A stretch of 64,000 bases of DNA. Source: Streptomyces sp. YPW6. GTDB taxonomy: Bacteria > Actinomycetota > Actinomycetes > Streptomycetales > Streptomycetaceae. Positions 34,900 to 43,531 of the stretch are shown here, piece by piece; position 1 is the stretch's first letter; every line of letters starts with the position of its first letter. The stretch is taken from contig NZ_CP076457.1 of NCBI RefSeq assembly GCF_018866325.1, positions 310,001 through 374,000 of the forward strand, read 5' to 3'. The notes below the pieces were generated by a model. That model was given only the letters and a program-made list of their open reading frames with translations. It was not told where the DNA came from and did no database searches. The position numbers and the translations under genes were made by a program.

Positions 34900-36512
34900 T
34901 TCTCCGAGCCCCCGGTGCTCTTGGCGGACCACTTCTCGACGTTCCACCAGGGGCCGGAGGCCAGCCCGTGGTCGTGCGGCTCGACCTGGGTGGTGAGGGG
35001 GCCGAAGCGGTCGTCGACGACGTAGAGGTGGTCGATGTGGGTGAGGAAGGTGTAGCCCGGGTTCTTCACCAGCTCGCGCTGGACGGTGTCGTAGGCCTTC
35101 TTCCGCTCGGCCTTGTCCCCGCTCCTGCGCCCGGCCTCGATCGCGGCGTCGACGGCCTTGTTGTCGTACCAGGCCATGTTGTTGAAGCCGTCGCCCGCGA
35201 GGGACGACTTGAGCAGGGTGTACTGGTCGAAGTCGGGGTCGGCCGGGGAGCCGCCGCCCGCGAGCACGGCGTCGTGCTTCATGCGGGGCTCGATGACCTC
35301 CCAGGTGCCGGCCTCTGTGCGGATGTCGATGCCCGCCTTCTTGGCGTCGGAGGCGTAGGCCAGCGCGTGCTCCTGGCGGAGCTTGTCACCGCTGAGGTAC
35401 CAGAGGGGGAAGGTGGCGCGCACGCCGTCCTTGACGCGGACGCCGTCCTCGCCGGGCTTCCATCCGGCCTCGTCCAGGATCTTCTTCGCGGCGGCGAGGT
35501 CGTGCTCGCGCTCGGTGCCCTTCGTGAACCACTCGCTGTCGGTGGGGACGGGGCCGTAGGCGGGCTTGCCGCTGCCGTTGAGGATGGCGTCGACCATCGC
35601 CTGCCGGTCGACCGCCACGTCCAGGGCGCGGCGCACGGCGGTGTCGCCCGCGACCTTGTTGTTGGTGGGGAGCGTCACCGTGCGGTAGTCGTAGCTGTTC
35701 GCCGCGTAGGTCTTCTTGCCCTGGTCGTCGGCGAAGCCCTTGGCGAGGTTGGGCGGCAGGATCGCGCCGTCGAGGTCGCCGGAGCGCAGCCGGGTGGCGC
35801 GCACGTCGTCGTCCTTGATGACCGCCATGGTGAACTTCTTCACCTCGGGTGCGCCGCCCCAGTAGTCGGGGTTGGCGGTGAAGCTGAGCTTCTCGCCCTT
35901 GGACCACTTGGTGAGGACGTAGGGCCCGGTGCCGATCGGCTTGGTGGTGAAGGCCCCGGTGTTGACGTCCTGCTTGCCCGCGACGTGCTCGGGGGCGATG
36001 GGCAGGACGGTCCGCTGGGCGAACGGCGCGTAGGGGTACTTGAGCGTGAAGACGACCGTGTCCTCGCCCTTCGCCGTGACGTCCTTGACGGCGTCCAGCT
36101 CGGTGCGGGAGGGGTTGTTGGTCTTCTCGTCGAGGATGGTGCGGTAGGTGAAGACGACGTCCTCGGCGCCGAACGCCTTGCCGTCGCTGAACTTCACGCC
36201 CTGGCGCAGCTTGTACGTGTACGTCAGGCCGTCGGCGCTGATCTCGGGGAGTTCCACGGCGAGGGCGGGGCGGAGCTTCATGTCCGCGTCCAGGGCGAGC
36301 AGCCCGTCGAAGATCTTGGAGTTGCCGTCCTTGCCGTAGCCGAGCAGCGGGCTCAGGCTGTCGGGCTCGTAGGCGATGCCGACGACGGCCGAGGTGGAGC
36401 CGGACCCGGATTCGTTCGTGGGGCTGTCCGGGTTCGAGCAGGCCGCCGCGGTCAGGGACAGGGCGGTCGCCAGTGTGGCGGCGACCGCCACCCGTATCGA
36501 TCGGGCCGTCAT
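34896..36512 (-). CDS. ABC importer solute-binding lipoprotein (SBP family 5)
   Basis: 538 aa. Signal peptide with lipobox (LTAAAC, about residue 25) then the family 5 binding fold: PDSLSPLLGYGKDG, ISADGLTYTYKLRQGVKFSDGKAF, YAPFAQRTVLPIAPEHV. The family binds oligopeptides, nickel chelates or other small ligands; the ligand cannot be told here. First gene of the five-gene operon. The start is uncertain by a few codons (ATG 36512 preferred over 36524 and 36563). TTGC-N9-GCAA in the promoter region may be a control site. Confidence 0.9.
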   Translation of the reverse strand: MTARSIRVAVAATLATALSLTAAACSNPDSPTNESGSGSTSAVVGIAYEPDSLSPLLGYGKDGNSKIFDGLLALDADMKLRPALAVELPEISADGLTYTYKLRQGVKFSDGKAFGAEDVVFTYRTILDEKTNNPSRTELDAVKDVTAKGEDTVVFTLKYPYAPFAQRTVLPIAPEHVAGKQDVNTGAFTTKPIGTGPYVLTKWSKGEKLSFTANPDYWGGAPEVKKFTMAVIKDDDVRATRLRSGDLDGAILPPNLAKGFADDQGKKTYAANSYDYRTVTLPTNNKVAGDTAVRRALDVAVDRQAMVDAILNGSGKPAYGPVPTDSEWFTKGTEREHDLAAAKKILDEAGWKPGEDGVRVKDGVRATFPLWYLSGDKLRQEHALAYASDAKKAGIDIRTEAGTWEVIEPRMKHDAVLAGGGSPADPDFDQYTLLKSSLAGDGFNNMAWYDNKAVDAAIEAGRRSGDKAERKKAYDTVQRELVKNPGYTFLTHIDHLYVVDDRFGPLTTQVEPHDHGLASGPWWNVEKWSAKSTGGSEK

Positions 36513-36546
36513 ATCGGTGCACATCCCTGTTGAAGATCGGCTGCTA

Positions 36547-36563
36547 TTGCGAACAGCATGCAA
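36547..36563. promoter_or_regulatory. Inverted repeat in the ABC operon promoter region
   Basis: TTGC-GAACAGCAT-GCAA, in a short A+T-rich island (36545-36570) just upstream of the binding-protein gene. Candidate operator only. Confidence 0.35.
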
Positions 36564-36580
36564 TTAAACAGCACGCGAAA

Positions 36581-36630
36581 GGCCCTGGTACACCCCGCCT
36601 CGACAGGGCGGGACGGGGTGTACCAGGGCC
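36581..36630. terminator. Hairpin terminator after the acyl-CoA dehydrogenase operon
   Basis: Perfect 17-bp arms (GGCCCTGGTACACCCCG and complement) with a 16-base loop, 20 bases past the stop of the leftward gene at 36650 and upstream of the ABC operon promoter. Confidence 0.78.
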
Positions 36631-36649
36631 GATGCACCGGAAGGCCTTC

Positions 36650-37768
36650 TCAGGGCGCCGGAAGCTCCGCCAGCTCCGCGACGGACCGACGGTGGCTGCC
36701 CGCGGTGCCGTGGGCGAGGGAGTCCGCCTTGGCGCGCTTGAGGTAGAGGTGCGCGGGGTGCTCCCAGGTCATGCCGATCCCGCCGTGCAGCTGGACGCAC
36801 TCCTCGGCGGCGTGCACGGCGACGCCCGAGCAGTACGCCTGGGCCACCGCGACGGCCAGCGGGGCGTCGGGGCTGCCGGTGGCCAGCGCGTCGGCTGCGT
36901 TGCGGGCGGCGGCGCGGGCCGAGACGACCTCCAGCCAGAGCTGCGCCATCCGGTGCTTGAGCGCCTGGAACGATCCGACCGGCCGGTCGAACTGGTGGCG
37001 TTCGCGGGTGTGGCGGACGGTCTCGGTCAGACACCACTCGGCGATCCCGAGCTGCTCGGAGGCGAGCAGTCCGGCCCCGGCGAGCAGTCCGCGTCGCACG
37101 GCGGTGGCGCCGGTGTCCGCGTCGGCGAGCCGGATCCCGGTCGCCCCGGCCAGGGTGACGGCGGCCAGCGGGCGGGTCAGGTCGAGCGGGACGAGCGCCT
37201 CGACGGCGACGCCCGGGCCCGCCGTGTCGACGGCGTACAGCCCCTCGGCGGTCGGGACCAGCAGGACGTCGGCGGCGGCCGCGTCCGCGATGCCCCGGAC
37301 CGTGCCGTCGAGCGCGGCGAGGACCGGACCCGCCGCGGCGGGCGCGGTCGCGAAGGGCACGGCGAGCACGGCCGTACGGGCGCCGGAGGCCAGTTCACCG
37401 AGGAGCACCGCGGCCGGTCCGTCCGCGCCGGCCAGCGCGAGCAGGGTCTCGGTGGCCACGACGGAGCTGGTCAGGAAGGGGGCGGGGGCGACACTGCGGC
37501 CCAGTTCCTCCAGGACCACGGCGGCCTCCCGGTGGGACGCGCCCTGGCCGCCGAGCTCCTCGGGGACGAGGAGTCCGGCCGCGCCGATGTCGCCGGCCAG
37601 CGAGGACCACAGCAGGGGGTCGTACGGCGTGTCGGACTCGGTGGCGGCGATCACCGTCGGCGCGTCGGCCCGGTCGGCGAGGAGGGCGCGCACGGCGGAG
37701 CGGAGGTCCTCCTCGTCCTGCGAGTAGAGCAGGTCGGGGGTGGCGGGGGGCTGGGTGGGCGCGGTCAT
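36650..37768 (-). CDS. Acyl-CoA dehydrogenase, small/non-canonical subunit-like
   Basis: 372 aa, ACAD fold (EELGGQGASHREAAVVLEELGRS; RHQFDRPVGSFQALKHRMAQLW; LHGGIGMTWEHPAHLYLKRAK). The C-terminus reads SLAHGTAGSHRRSVAEL, so the usual catalytic Glu of the Y/I-EGT motif is absent. The adjacent ACAD has it. This matches the alpha2-beta2 heteromeric ACADs described for actinobacterial sterol and acyl chain catabolism. ATGA overlap with the upstream gene supports co-translation. Confidence 0.87.
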   Translation of the reverse strand: MTAPTQPPATPDLLYSQDEEDLRSAVRALLADRADAPTVIAATESDTPYDPLLWSSLAGDIGAAGLLVPEELGGQGASHREAAVVLEELGRSVAPAPFLTSSVVATETLLALAGADGPAAVLLGELASGARTAVLAVPFATAPAAAGPVLAALDGTVRGIADAAAADVLLVPTAEGLYAVDTAGPGVAVEALVPLDLTRPLAAVTLAGATGIRLADADTGATAVRRGLLAGAGLLASEQLGIAEWCLTETVRHTRERHQFDRPVGSFQALKHRMAQLWLEVVSARAAARNAADALATGSPDAPLAVAVAQAYCSGVAVHAAEECVQLHGGIGMTWEHPAHLYLKRAKADSLAHGTAGSHRRSVAELAELPAP

Positions 37769-38958
37769 CGGCTCAGGTCCTTCCAGGCGACGTCCTTGTC
37801 GTTGCGGGGCTCGGCGGGCAGCCCGAGGACGCGTTCGGCCACGATGTTCAGCAGGACCTCGCTGGTGCCGCCCTCGATGGAGTTGCCCTTCGAGCGCAGG
37901 TAGCGGTAGCCGGCGTCCCGTCCGGTGAAGTCGACCAGCTCCGGGCGGACCATGGTCCAGTCGCCGTACAGCAGGCCCTCGTCACCGAGGAGTTCGACCT
38001 CCAGGCCGCTGATCTGCTGGTTGAGGCGGGCGAAGGCGAGCTTCATGCCCGAGCCCTCGGGTCCGGGCTGTCCCGCGACGAGTTGCTGGCGGAGCCGCTC
38101 GCCGGTGAGCCGGGCGACCTCGGCCTCGACCCAGAGGGTCAGCAGCCGCTGGTGGGTGTCGGGGGTGCGCAGCTCGGGGCGTTCGCGCCAGGTCCTCGCG
38201 ACCGGGCCGATCATGCCGCCCTCGCGGGGGATGCGGGAGCCGCCGATGGAGACGCGCTCGTTCATCAGGGTGGTCCGGGCGACCTTCCACCCGTCGCCGA
38301 CCGGACCGAGCCGGTGGCTGTCGGGGATGCGTACGCCGGTGAGGAAGACCTCGTTGAACTCGGCCTCGCCGGTGATCTGGCGCAGCGGCCTGACCTCGAC
38401 GCCGGGGTCGGTCATGTCGCAGATGAAGTAGCTGATGCCCCGGTGCTTGGGGACGTCCGGGTCGGTGCGGGCGATGAGGATGGCCCAGCGGGCGAGGTGG
38501 GCGCTGGACGTCCAGACCTTCTGGCCGTCGACGATCCAGTCGCCGGTCTCGTCCCGCACGGCCCGGGTCGCCAGGGCGGCGAGGTCCGATCCGGCGCCCG
38601 GCTCGCTGAACAGCTGGCACCAGACCTCCTCACCGACCCACAGCGGGCGCAGGAAGCGGCGCTTCTGCTCGTCGGTGCCGAAGCCGAGGAGGGTGGGCGC
38701 GGCCATGCCGAGGCCGATGCCGATGCGGCGCGGGTCGTTGTCGGGCGCGTCGGCGGCGGCGAGTTCGGCGTCGGCGACCTGCTGGAGGGAGCGGGGCGCG
38801 TCGAGCCCGCCCAGGCCCACCGGGTAGTGGACCCAGGCGAGTCCTGCGTCGAAGCGGGCCTTCAGGAAGTCGGTGCGGCCGGTGGTGGCCGGCGGGTGCG
38901 CGGCGAGCAGCTCGCGGGTGCGGCGGCGGACGTCCGCGGCGTCCACGGCGGGGCTCAT
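37765..38958 (-). CDS. Acyl-CoA dehydrogenase, catalytic-Glu-bearing partner
   Basis: 397 aa. ACAD motifs CQLFSEPGAGSDLA and VWTSSAHLARWAILIARTD, and the C-terminal SIEGGTSEVLLN that supplies the catalytic Glu. It should form FAD-dependent 2,3-dehydrogenation of an acyl-CoA, perhaps as a heteromer with the downstream ACAD. ATGA overlaps on both sides bind it to the quinone oxidoreductase and the other ACAD. Confidence 0.88.
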   Translation of the reverse strand: MSPAVDAADVRRRTRELLAAHPPATTGRTDFLKARFDAGLAWVHYPVGLGGLDAPRSLQQVADAELAAADAPDNDPRRIGIGLGMAAPTLLGFGTDEQKRRFLRPLWVGEEVWCQLFSEPGAGSDLAALATRAVRDETGDWIVDGQKVWTSSAHLARWAILIARTDPDVPKHRGISYFICDMTDPGVEVRPLRQITGEAEFNEVFLTGVRIPDSHRLGPVGDGWKVARTTLMNERVSIGGSRIPREGGMIGPVARTWRERPELRTPDTHQRLLTLWVEAEVARLTGERLRQQLVAGQPGPEGSGMKLAFARLNQQISGLEVELLGDEGLLYGDWTMVRPELVDFTGRDAGYRYLRSKGNSIEGGTSEVLLNIVAERVLGLPAEPRNDKDVAWKDLSR

Positions 38959-39920
38959 CGGGCGCCTCCGGGCAGGACGACGATGCGGCCGGTGCTGGTG
39001 CCGTCGGCGACGCGCTGGACGGCTTCGGCGGCGTCGGCCATCGCGACACGCTCACTGACCAGGGGTTTCACGATGCCCTGCGCGGCGAGCTCGGTCAGTT
39101 CCTCGTGGCAGGTGCGGACCGCGGCCGGGTCCTTGGTGGTGTAGAGGCCCCAGTGCAGTCCGACGACCGAGTAGTTCTTCACCAGGGCGTGGTTGAGAGC
39201 CGGGGTGGGGATGACGCCGCTGGCGAAGCCGACGACGAGGATCCGCCCCTCGAAGGCGACGCACTTGGTGGACTTGGCGTACGCGTCACCGCCGACCGGG
39301 TCGTAGACGACGTCCGCGCCGCGCCCGCCGGTGGCCTCCTTCACGGCGGCGACGATGTCCTCGCTCCGCCGGTCGATGACCAGGTCGCAGCCGAGCGCGC
39401 GGGCGACGGCCGCCTTGTCGGGGCCGCCGACGACGCCGATGACCTTGGCGCCCGCGGCCCTGCCCAGCTGGACGGCGGCGCTGCCGACGCCGCCGGCCGC
39501 CGCGTGGACGAGGAGGGTCTCGCCGGGCTGGAGGCGGGCGCGGCGGTGCAGGCCGAACCAGCCGGTCTGGTAGCCGATGTGCAGGGCGGCCGCTTCGGCG
39601 TCGTCCAGGGCGTCGGGGGCGGGCAGCAGGGCCGCCTCGTCCGCGACCACGTGGCCGGCGAAGCCTCCGTGGGGCAGGGCCGGGGTGGCGAGGACCCGCC
39701 GCCCGTCCTCGGTGGTGCCGCAGACCTCGACGCCCGGGGTGAACGGCAGCGGCGGCCGCACCTGGTACTGCCCCCGGCAGAGCAGGGCGTCGGGGAAGTT
39801 GACGTTCGCCGCGCGGACCTCGACGAGCACCTGCCCGTCGCCGGGCGTGGGCCGGTCCGTCTCCTCCAGCCGCATCACCTCGCCCGGCTCGCCGTTCCGG
39901 TGCACTCGCCATGCCTGCAT
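38955..39920 (-). CDS. Zinc-independent quinone oxidoreductase (MDR family)
   Basis: 321 aa. MDR superfamily: NVNFPDALLCRGQYQ, PGVEVCGTT, NADPH motif HAAAGGVGSAAVQLGRAAGA, and TGGRGADVVYDPVGG. No zinc ligands. Probably reduces quinones or enoyl substrates and could re-oxidise or protect the ACAD pathway. ATG at 39920 with GGAGG six bases ahead. First gene of the three-gene leftward operon. Confidence 0.9.
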   Translation of the reverse strand: MQAWRVHRNGEPGEVMRLEETDRPTPGDGQVLVEVRAANVNFPDALLCRGQYQVRPPLPFTPGVEVCGTTEDGRRVLATPALPHGGFAGHVVADEAALLPAPDALDDAEAAALHIGYQTGWFGLHRRARLQPGETLLVHAAAGGVGSAAVQLGRAAGAKVIGVVGGPDKAAVARALGCDLVIDRRSEDIVAAVKEATGGRGADVVYDPVGGDAYAKSTKCVAFEGRILVVGFASGVIPTPALNHALVKNYSVVGLHWGLYTTKDPAAVRTCHEELTELAAQGIVKPLVSERVAMADAAEAVQRVADGTSTGRIVVLPGGAR

Positions 39921-39946
39921 GAGGGGCCTCCACAACACTGTCGGCT

Positions 39947-40009
39947 CCAACCGCCCGAGCGGTCGGCATTACCACTGCCGCGCCGCATACTAAGCGGTCG
40001 CTTGCCGAT
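39947..40009. promoter_or_regulatory. Promoter/operator of the acyl-CoA operon
   Basis: On the minus strand TAGTAT (39992-39987) is a good -10. It abuts the perfect palindrome AAGCGGTCGCTT (39992-40003), which runs into CGCTTGCCGAT (39999-40009). That 11-mer is repeated in the Xre-cupin gene promoter. A second near-palindrome, CCAACCGC-CCGA-GCGGTCGG (39947-39966), lies in the predicted leader. Confidence 0.55.
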
Positions 40010-40049
40010 CTGGGAACACCCCGTCCCGGCCCCCGGGGACGCCGCGTGC

Positions 40050-40649
40050 TCAGCCGCGCCTGGGCTTCGCCCGTACGTGCATGCGCTCGCCCTGCGGACC
40101 GAAGAGGCTGAGAAACTCCACCCGCTCGTCCCCGGCCGCCCCGAACCAGTGCGGCAGCCGGGTGTCGAACTCGGCCGCCTCCCCCGGCTCCAGCACCAGA
40201 TCGTGTTCGGCCAGCAGCAGCCGCAGCTTCCCGGAGAGCACGAACAGCCACTCGTAGCCCTCGTGGGTGCGCTGCTCCGGCGGCCCGCCGCTGCCCGGCT
40301 CCTGGATCAGCTTGTACGCCTGGAGGCCGCCCGGCCGGGCGGTCAGCGGCAGCATGGTCCGGCCGTGCTGCACGATCGGCTTCGCCCGCACCCGGGGGTC
40401 GCCGACCGGCGTCGCACCCACGAGGTCGTCGAGCGGCACCTCGTGGGCACGGGCGATCGGCAGCATCAGTTCGAGGCTGGGGCGACGGCCGCCGGACTCC
40501 AGCCTGGAGAGGGTGGAGACGGAGATGCCGGTGGCGGCCGACAGGGCGGCGAGGGTGACTCCGCGGTCCTTGCGCAGTCGGCGCAGTCGGGGGCCGACGC
40601 CGGAGAGGACGGACTCCAGTTCCGGATCGTCCCGGTCGTGTTCCTTCAT
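40050..40649 (-). CDS. Xre-cupin transcription regulator
   Basis: 199 aa. Xre HTH at about 20-77 (VTLAALSAATGISVSTLSRLESGGRRPSLELMLPIARA) and a C-terminal cupin barrel (HEGYEWLFVLSGKLRLLLAEHDLVLEPGEAAEFDTRLPHWFGA), the common metabolite-sensing architecture. Its promoter holds a box shared with the acyl-CoA operon promoter, suggesting it controls both. TTGACA-N17-TGCAAT places the transcription start at about the ATG, so the message may be leaderless. Confidence 0.9.
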   Translation of the reverse strand: MKEHDRDDPELESVLSGVGPRLRRLRKDRGVTLAALSAATGISVSTLSRLESGGRRPSLELMLPIARAHEVPLDDLVGATPVGDPRVRAKPIVQHGRTMLPLTARPGGLQAYKLIQEPGSGGPPEQRTHEGYEWLFVLSGKLRLLLAEHDLVLEPGEAAEFDTRLPHWFGAAGDERVEFLSLFGPQGERMHVRAKPRRG

Positions 40650-40655
40650 CGGCCC

Positions 40656-40684
40656 ATTGCAGAATCGGCAAGCGGCTTTGTCAA
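40656..40684 (-). promoter_or_regulatory. Promoter of the Xre-cupin gene with internal operator-like box
   Basis: On the minus strand: TTGACA (40684-40679), 17 bases, TGCAAT (40661-40656). The spacer contains CGCTTGCCGAT (40674-40664), identical to the box at 39999-40009, within AAGCCGCTT. Confidence 0.6.
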
Positions 40685-40765
40685 CCGGTCAACTCCGGAC
40701 AGCCGAGCCACGCCTCTCCCGCCCGGCCCGTCCTCGCCCGTCGGGTGACAGCTCGACGTCAGGTC

Positions 40766-41500
40766 CTAGCGGGCGAAGACCTCGAAGGCGACCGCGGGCC
40801 GGCCGCCGAAGTGCTCGGCGGCGGCCTCGGCCATGCCCGTGAGGAAGGTCCGGCAGTACCGCTCCGGGTCCTCCCGGGTCAGCGCCTCGATGTACGTACG
40901 GTGTTCCAGGAGCGACCGGACCGAACGTTCGAGGCCGGCGGTCGCGTCGACCGCGTGGGTGGGCCGGTCGCTGCCCGCCACGGCGGTCCAGCGCACCCCG
41001 TCCCACGGCTGGAGCCCCTGTTCGCCGAGTTCCGGGAAGATCCACCGGTTGCCCGCGTCGGCGACGGCGTCCAGGGTGGCCCGCCCGACCGCGCGGTGGT
41101 CGGGGGTGTTCCAAGCGGTGCCGCCCCAGGTGTCCCGGTGGTTGAGGGTGACGACCAGTTCAGGGCGGTGGCGGCGGATGGCCGCCGCGATGTCGCGGCG
41201 CAGTCCGGTGCCGTACTCGATGACGCCGTCACGGTGGTCGAGGAACTCCACGGTGCGGACGCCGACGACGGCCGCGCTCGCCCGCTGCTCCCGCTCGCGC
41301 ACCGGTGCGCACTCCTCGGGCGGCAGGGTGTCGATCCCGGCCTCGCCGCGGCTGGCGAGGAGGTAGACGACCTCGCGGCCGCCGTCGGTCCACTCGGCCA
41401 CGGCGGCGGCCGCCCCGTACTCCAGGTCGTCGGGGTGGGCGACCACGGCCAGGGCGCGCTGCCAGTCGCCGGGCATGGGTTCGATTCGCTGCGGCGTCAT
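40766..41500 (-). CDS. PIG-L/LmbE-type deacetylase
   Basis: 244 aa. Zinc ligand motif AHPDDLEYG near residues 21-29 and the second histidine in NTPDHRAVG. Family members remove N-acetyl groups from GlcNAc-containing small molecules (MshB, Mca, PIG-L) or antibiotics. The substrate is not predictable; no mycothiol or glycoside genes are adjacent. GGAGG lies upstream of the ATG. Confidence 0.9.
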   Translation of the reverse strand: MTPQRIEPMPGDWQRALAVVAHPDDLEYGAAAAVAEWTDGGREVVYLLASRGEAGIDTLPPEECAPVREREQRASAAVVGVRTVEFLDHRDGVIEYGTGLRRDIAAAIRRHRPELVVTLNHRDTWGGTAWNTPDHRAVGRATLDAVADAGNRWIFPELGEQGLQPWDGVRWTAVAGSDRPTHAVDATAGLERSVRSLLEHRTYIEALTREDPERYCRTFLTGMAEAAAEHFGGRPAVAFEVFAR

Positions 41501-41572
41501 AACGGCAGGCTACCTCCGGCTCCGGCGGCGGGCGTGCGAGGCTGGAGTCCGGCGAACGAAAGGACCTGCCTC

Positions 41573-42145
41573 GTGCCCACCCCCGCATCCCTCTCGCCCG
41601 CCCAGGCCGCGGCCCGTCTGGAGGAGTTCACCGTCATCGACGTACGGGCTCCGGGCGAGTACGCCGCCGGGCACGTGCCCGGCGCCCTGAACATCCCGCT
41701 CGACAAGCTGCCGGACACGCTGCCCGCGCTCAAATCCGCCTCCGCGCGCGGTTCGCTCCTGGTGGTGTGCGCCTCCGGGGTCCGGTCCACGCGGGCCTGC
41801 GAGATCCTCGCGGGCGCGGACATCGAGGCCGTGACGCTGAGCGGCGGCACGTCGGCCTGGGAAGGCGACGGGCGTGGCCTGGACCGCCCCGCGGGCGCGC
41901 GCACCCCGTGGGCCATGGAGCGCCAGGTGCGCCTCGCGGCGGGCTCGCTGGTGGTGGCGGGGCTGCTGGCGGGTATCCGCTACCCGGCGGCGCGGTGGCT
42001 CTCGGCGGGCGTCGGTGTGGGGCTGGTCTGTTCGGCACTGAGCGGCACCTGCGGAATGACCGCGGTCCTCGCCAAGCTGCCGCACAACCGGGCCCCCCGC
42101 TCCGCCGGCGACCTGGACGCCACGCTGGCGGAGCTCCAGCGCTGA
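41573..42145 (+). CDS. Rhodanese fused to a DUF2892 membrane domain
   Basis: 190 aa. Rhodanese domain (FTVIDVRAPGEYAAGHVPGALNIPL) with active-site Cys in VVCASGVRS. A C-terminal two-helix DUF2892-type segment follows (LAAGSLVVAGLLAGIRYPAARWLSAGVGVGLVCSAL... GTCGM). Sulphur transfer or cyanide/sulphide handling at the membrane face. GTG start with AAAGGA upstream. Confidence 0.88.
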   Translation: MPTPASLSPAQAAARLEEFTVIDVRAPGEYAAGHVPGALNIPLDKLPDTLPALKSASARGSLLVVCASGVRSTRACEILAGADIEAVTLSGGTSAWEGDGRGLDRPAGARTPWAMERQVRLAAGSLVVAGLLAGIRYPAARWLSAGVGVGLVCSALSGTCGMTAVLAKLPHNRAPRSAGDLDATLAELQR

Positions 42146-42150
42146 TCCGG

Positions 42151-42183
42151 CGGGGCCGGCCGGTCCGCGACCGGCCGGCCCCG
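42151..42183. terminator. Terminator between rhodanese and convergent peptidase genes
   Basis: Perfect 15-bp stem CGGGGCCGGCCGGTC / CGC / complement, five bases past the rhodanese stop. Confidence 0.85.
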
Positions 42184-42235
42184 GGGGCTGCGCCTCTCCA
42201 GCGGGACCACGAAGGACGGGACGCGGCGGGCCGGG

Positions 42236-43531
42236 TCAGGCCTCGTCGCGGACCAGGGACAGCAGCCGGTCCAGGACCCGGGGACCGCCCGCGCGGACCC
42301 CGTCGTGCTCGTACTCGTTCGTCACCCAGGTCCGCAGCCCCCGGATCGCCGCCGCCGTGCGCAGGGAGTCGGCCGTGTCGACGTACATGTCGTCGTGGTA
42401 GACGGCCGCCGCGACCGGGACCTCGTTGGCGGCGAGCCGCTCGGGGTCGTACAGCACCGGCCAGTCGGTGCGCCGGGCGAGGAGTTCGGCGGTCTCGCGC
42501 AGCGGACGCAGCGCGGGGTCGACGTCGAAGTGCCAGGGGTGGATGGTCTCGCCGGTGAAGAGGAGCGGCCCGTCGCCCTTCAGCGCGGTCGCCGCGTCGA
42601 ACTGCGGGAACTCCCCCCGCACGCGCTCGGCGGCCCAGCCCGTGGCGCGCTCGCCCTGCCCGTAGATGGCCTCGTGCAGCAGGGCGTAGAGCGGGTGCCC
42701 GGCGAAGGAGCCGGCGGTGCGCATCGCTTCCTGGAAGGTGTCGGAGAGTTCGGTGCCGTGCGGGGTGCGGACGAAGGCGTTCTCCAGCAGGTGGTGGAGC
42801 TGGTGGCTGCCGTTGCCGGAGCCCAGCATGATGCCGAGCGCCTGGAAGCCCTCGGGGGTCAGCCGGTGTCCGGCGCTCTCGGGCCGGTGCTCGGCGAGGT
42901 GGGCGGCGATGGCGCGGGCGCGTTCGACGTCCTGCGGGTAGCGGGCGTAGTGGGCGGCCACCTTCCGCTCGATGCGGGGGTACGCGGCCCGGTAGACGTC
43001 GTCGGCGTGCGCGTCCAGCGAGGGCAGCCCGCCGGTGATCAGGACCTCCTTCAGCCCTTCCGGGGCGGCGGAGAGATAGCGCACGGCGCAGAAGCCGCCG
43101 AAGGACTGGCCGAGGACGGTCCAGGGCGCTCCACCGGTGAGCTGCGGCCGGATCAGCTCGCAGTCGCGGACGATGGAGTCGGAGCGGAAGTGGGCGAGGT
43201 AGTCGGCCTGCTCGCGCGGGCCGCCGCGCAGCGGCAGGGTCTGCCGGTTGGCCGGGGTGGAGAGGCCGGTCCCCCGCTGGTCGAGGAGGAGCACCCGGAA
43301 CTCCCGCAGGGCACGGCCGAGCCATGCCTCCGTACCGACGAACCGCCGTGCGCCGAATCCGGGTCCCCCCTCCAGGTAGACGAGCCAGGGCAGTTCCTCG
43401 TCGGCCCGGGAGGCTGCGACCGCTTCCCGGCCGTAGACCTCGATCCGCTCCCCGCCGGGGTCGTCGTGGTCGAGGGGCACGGTGAAGCGGCGGTCCGTGA
43501 GGACGACGCCGGGCTGCCGGTAACTGCTCAC
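42236..43531 (-). CDS. Alpha/beta-hydrolase, proline iminopeptidase-like
   Basis: 431 aa. S33-type peptidase: oxyanion motif VYLEGGPGFG, DQRGTGLSTP, nucleophile elbow GQSFGG, and late His in NEYEHDGVRAGG. Matches the longer (about 430 aa) Streptomyces proline iminopeptidases releasing N-terminal proline. Cytoplasmic; no signal peptide. GTG at 43531 is selected because GGAG lies five bases upstream. Confidence 0.87.
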   Translation of the reverse strand: MSSYRQPGVVLTDRRFTVPLDHDDPGGERIEVYGREAVAASRADEELPWLVYLEGGPGFGARRFVGTEAWLGRALREFRVLLLDQRGTGLSTPANRQTLPLRGGPREQADYLAHFRSDSIVRDCELIRPQLTGGAPWTVLGQSFGGFCAVRYLSAAPEGLKEVLITGGLPSLDAHADDVYRAAYPRIERKVAAHYARYPQDVERARAIAAHLAEHRPESAGHRLTPEGFQALGIMLGSGNGSHQLHHLLENAFVRTPHGTELSDTFQEAMRTAGSFAGHPLYALLHEAIYGQGERATGWAAERVRGEFPQFDAATALKGDGPLLFTGETIHPWHFDVDPALRPLRETAELLARRTDWPVLYDPERLAANEVPVAAAVYHDDMYVDTADSLRTAAAIRGLRTWVTNEYEHDGVRAGGPRVLDRLLSLVRDEA

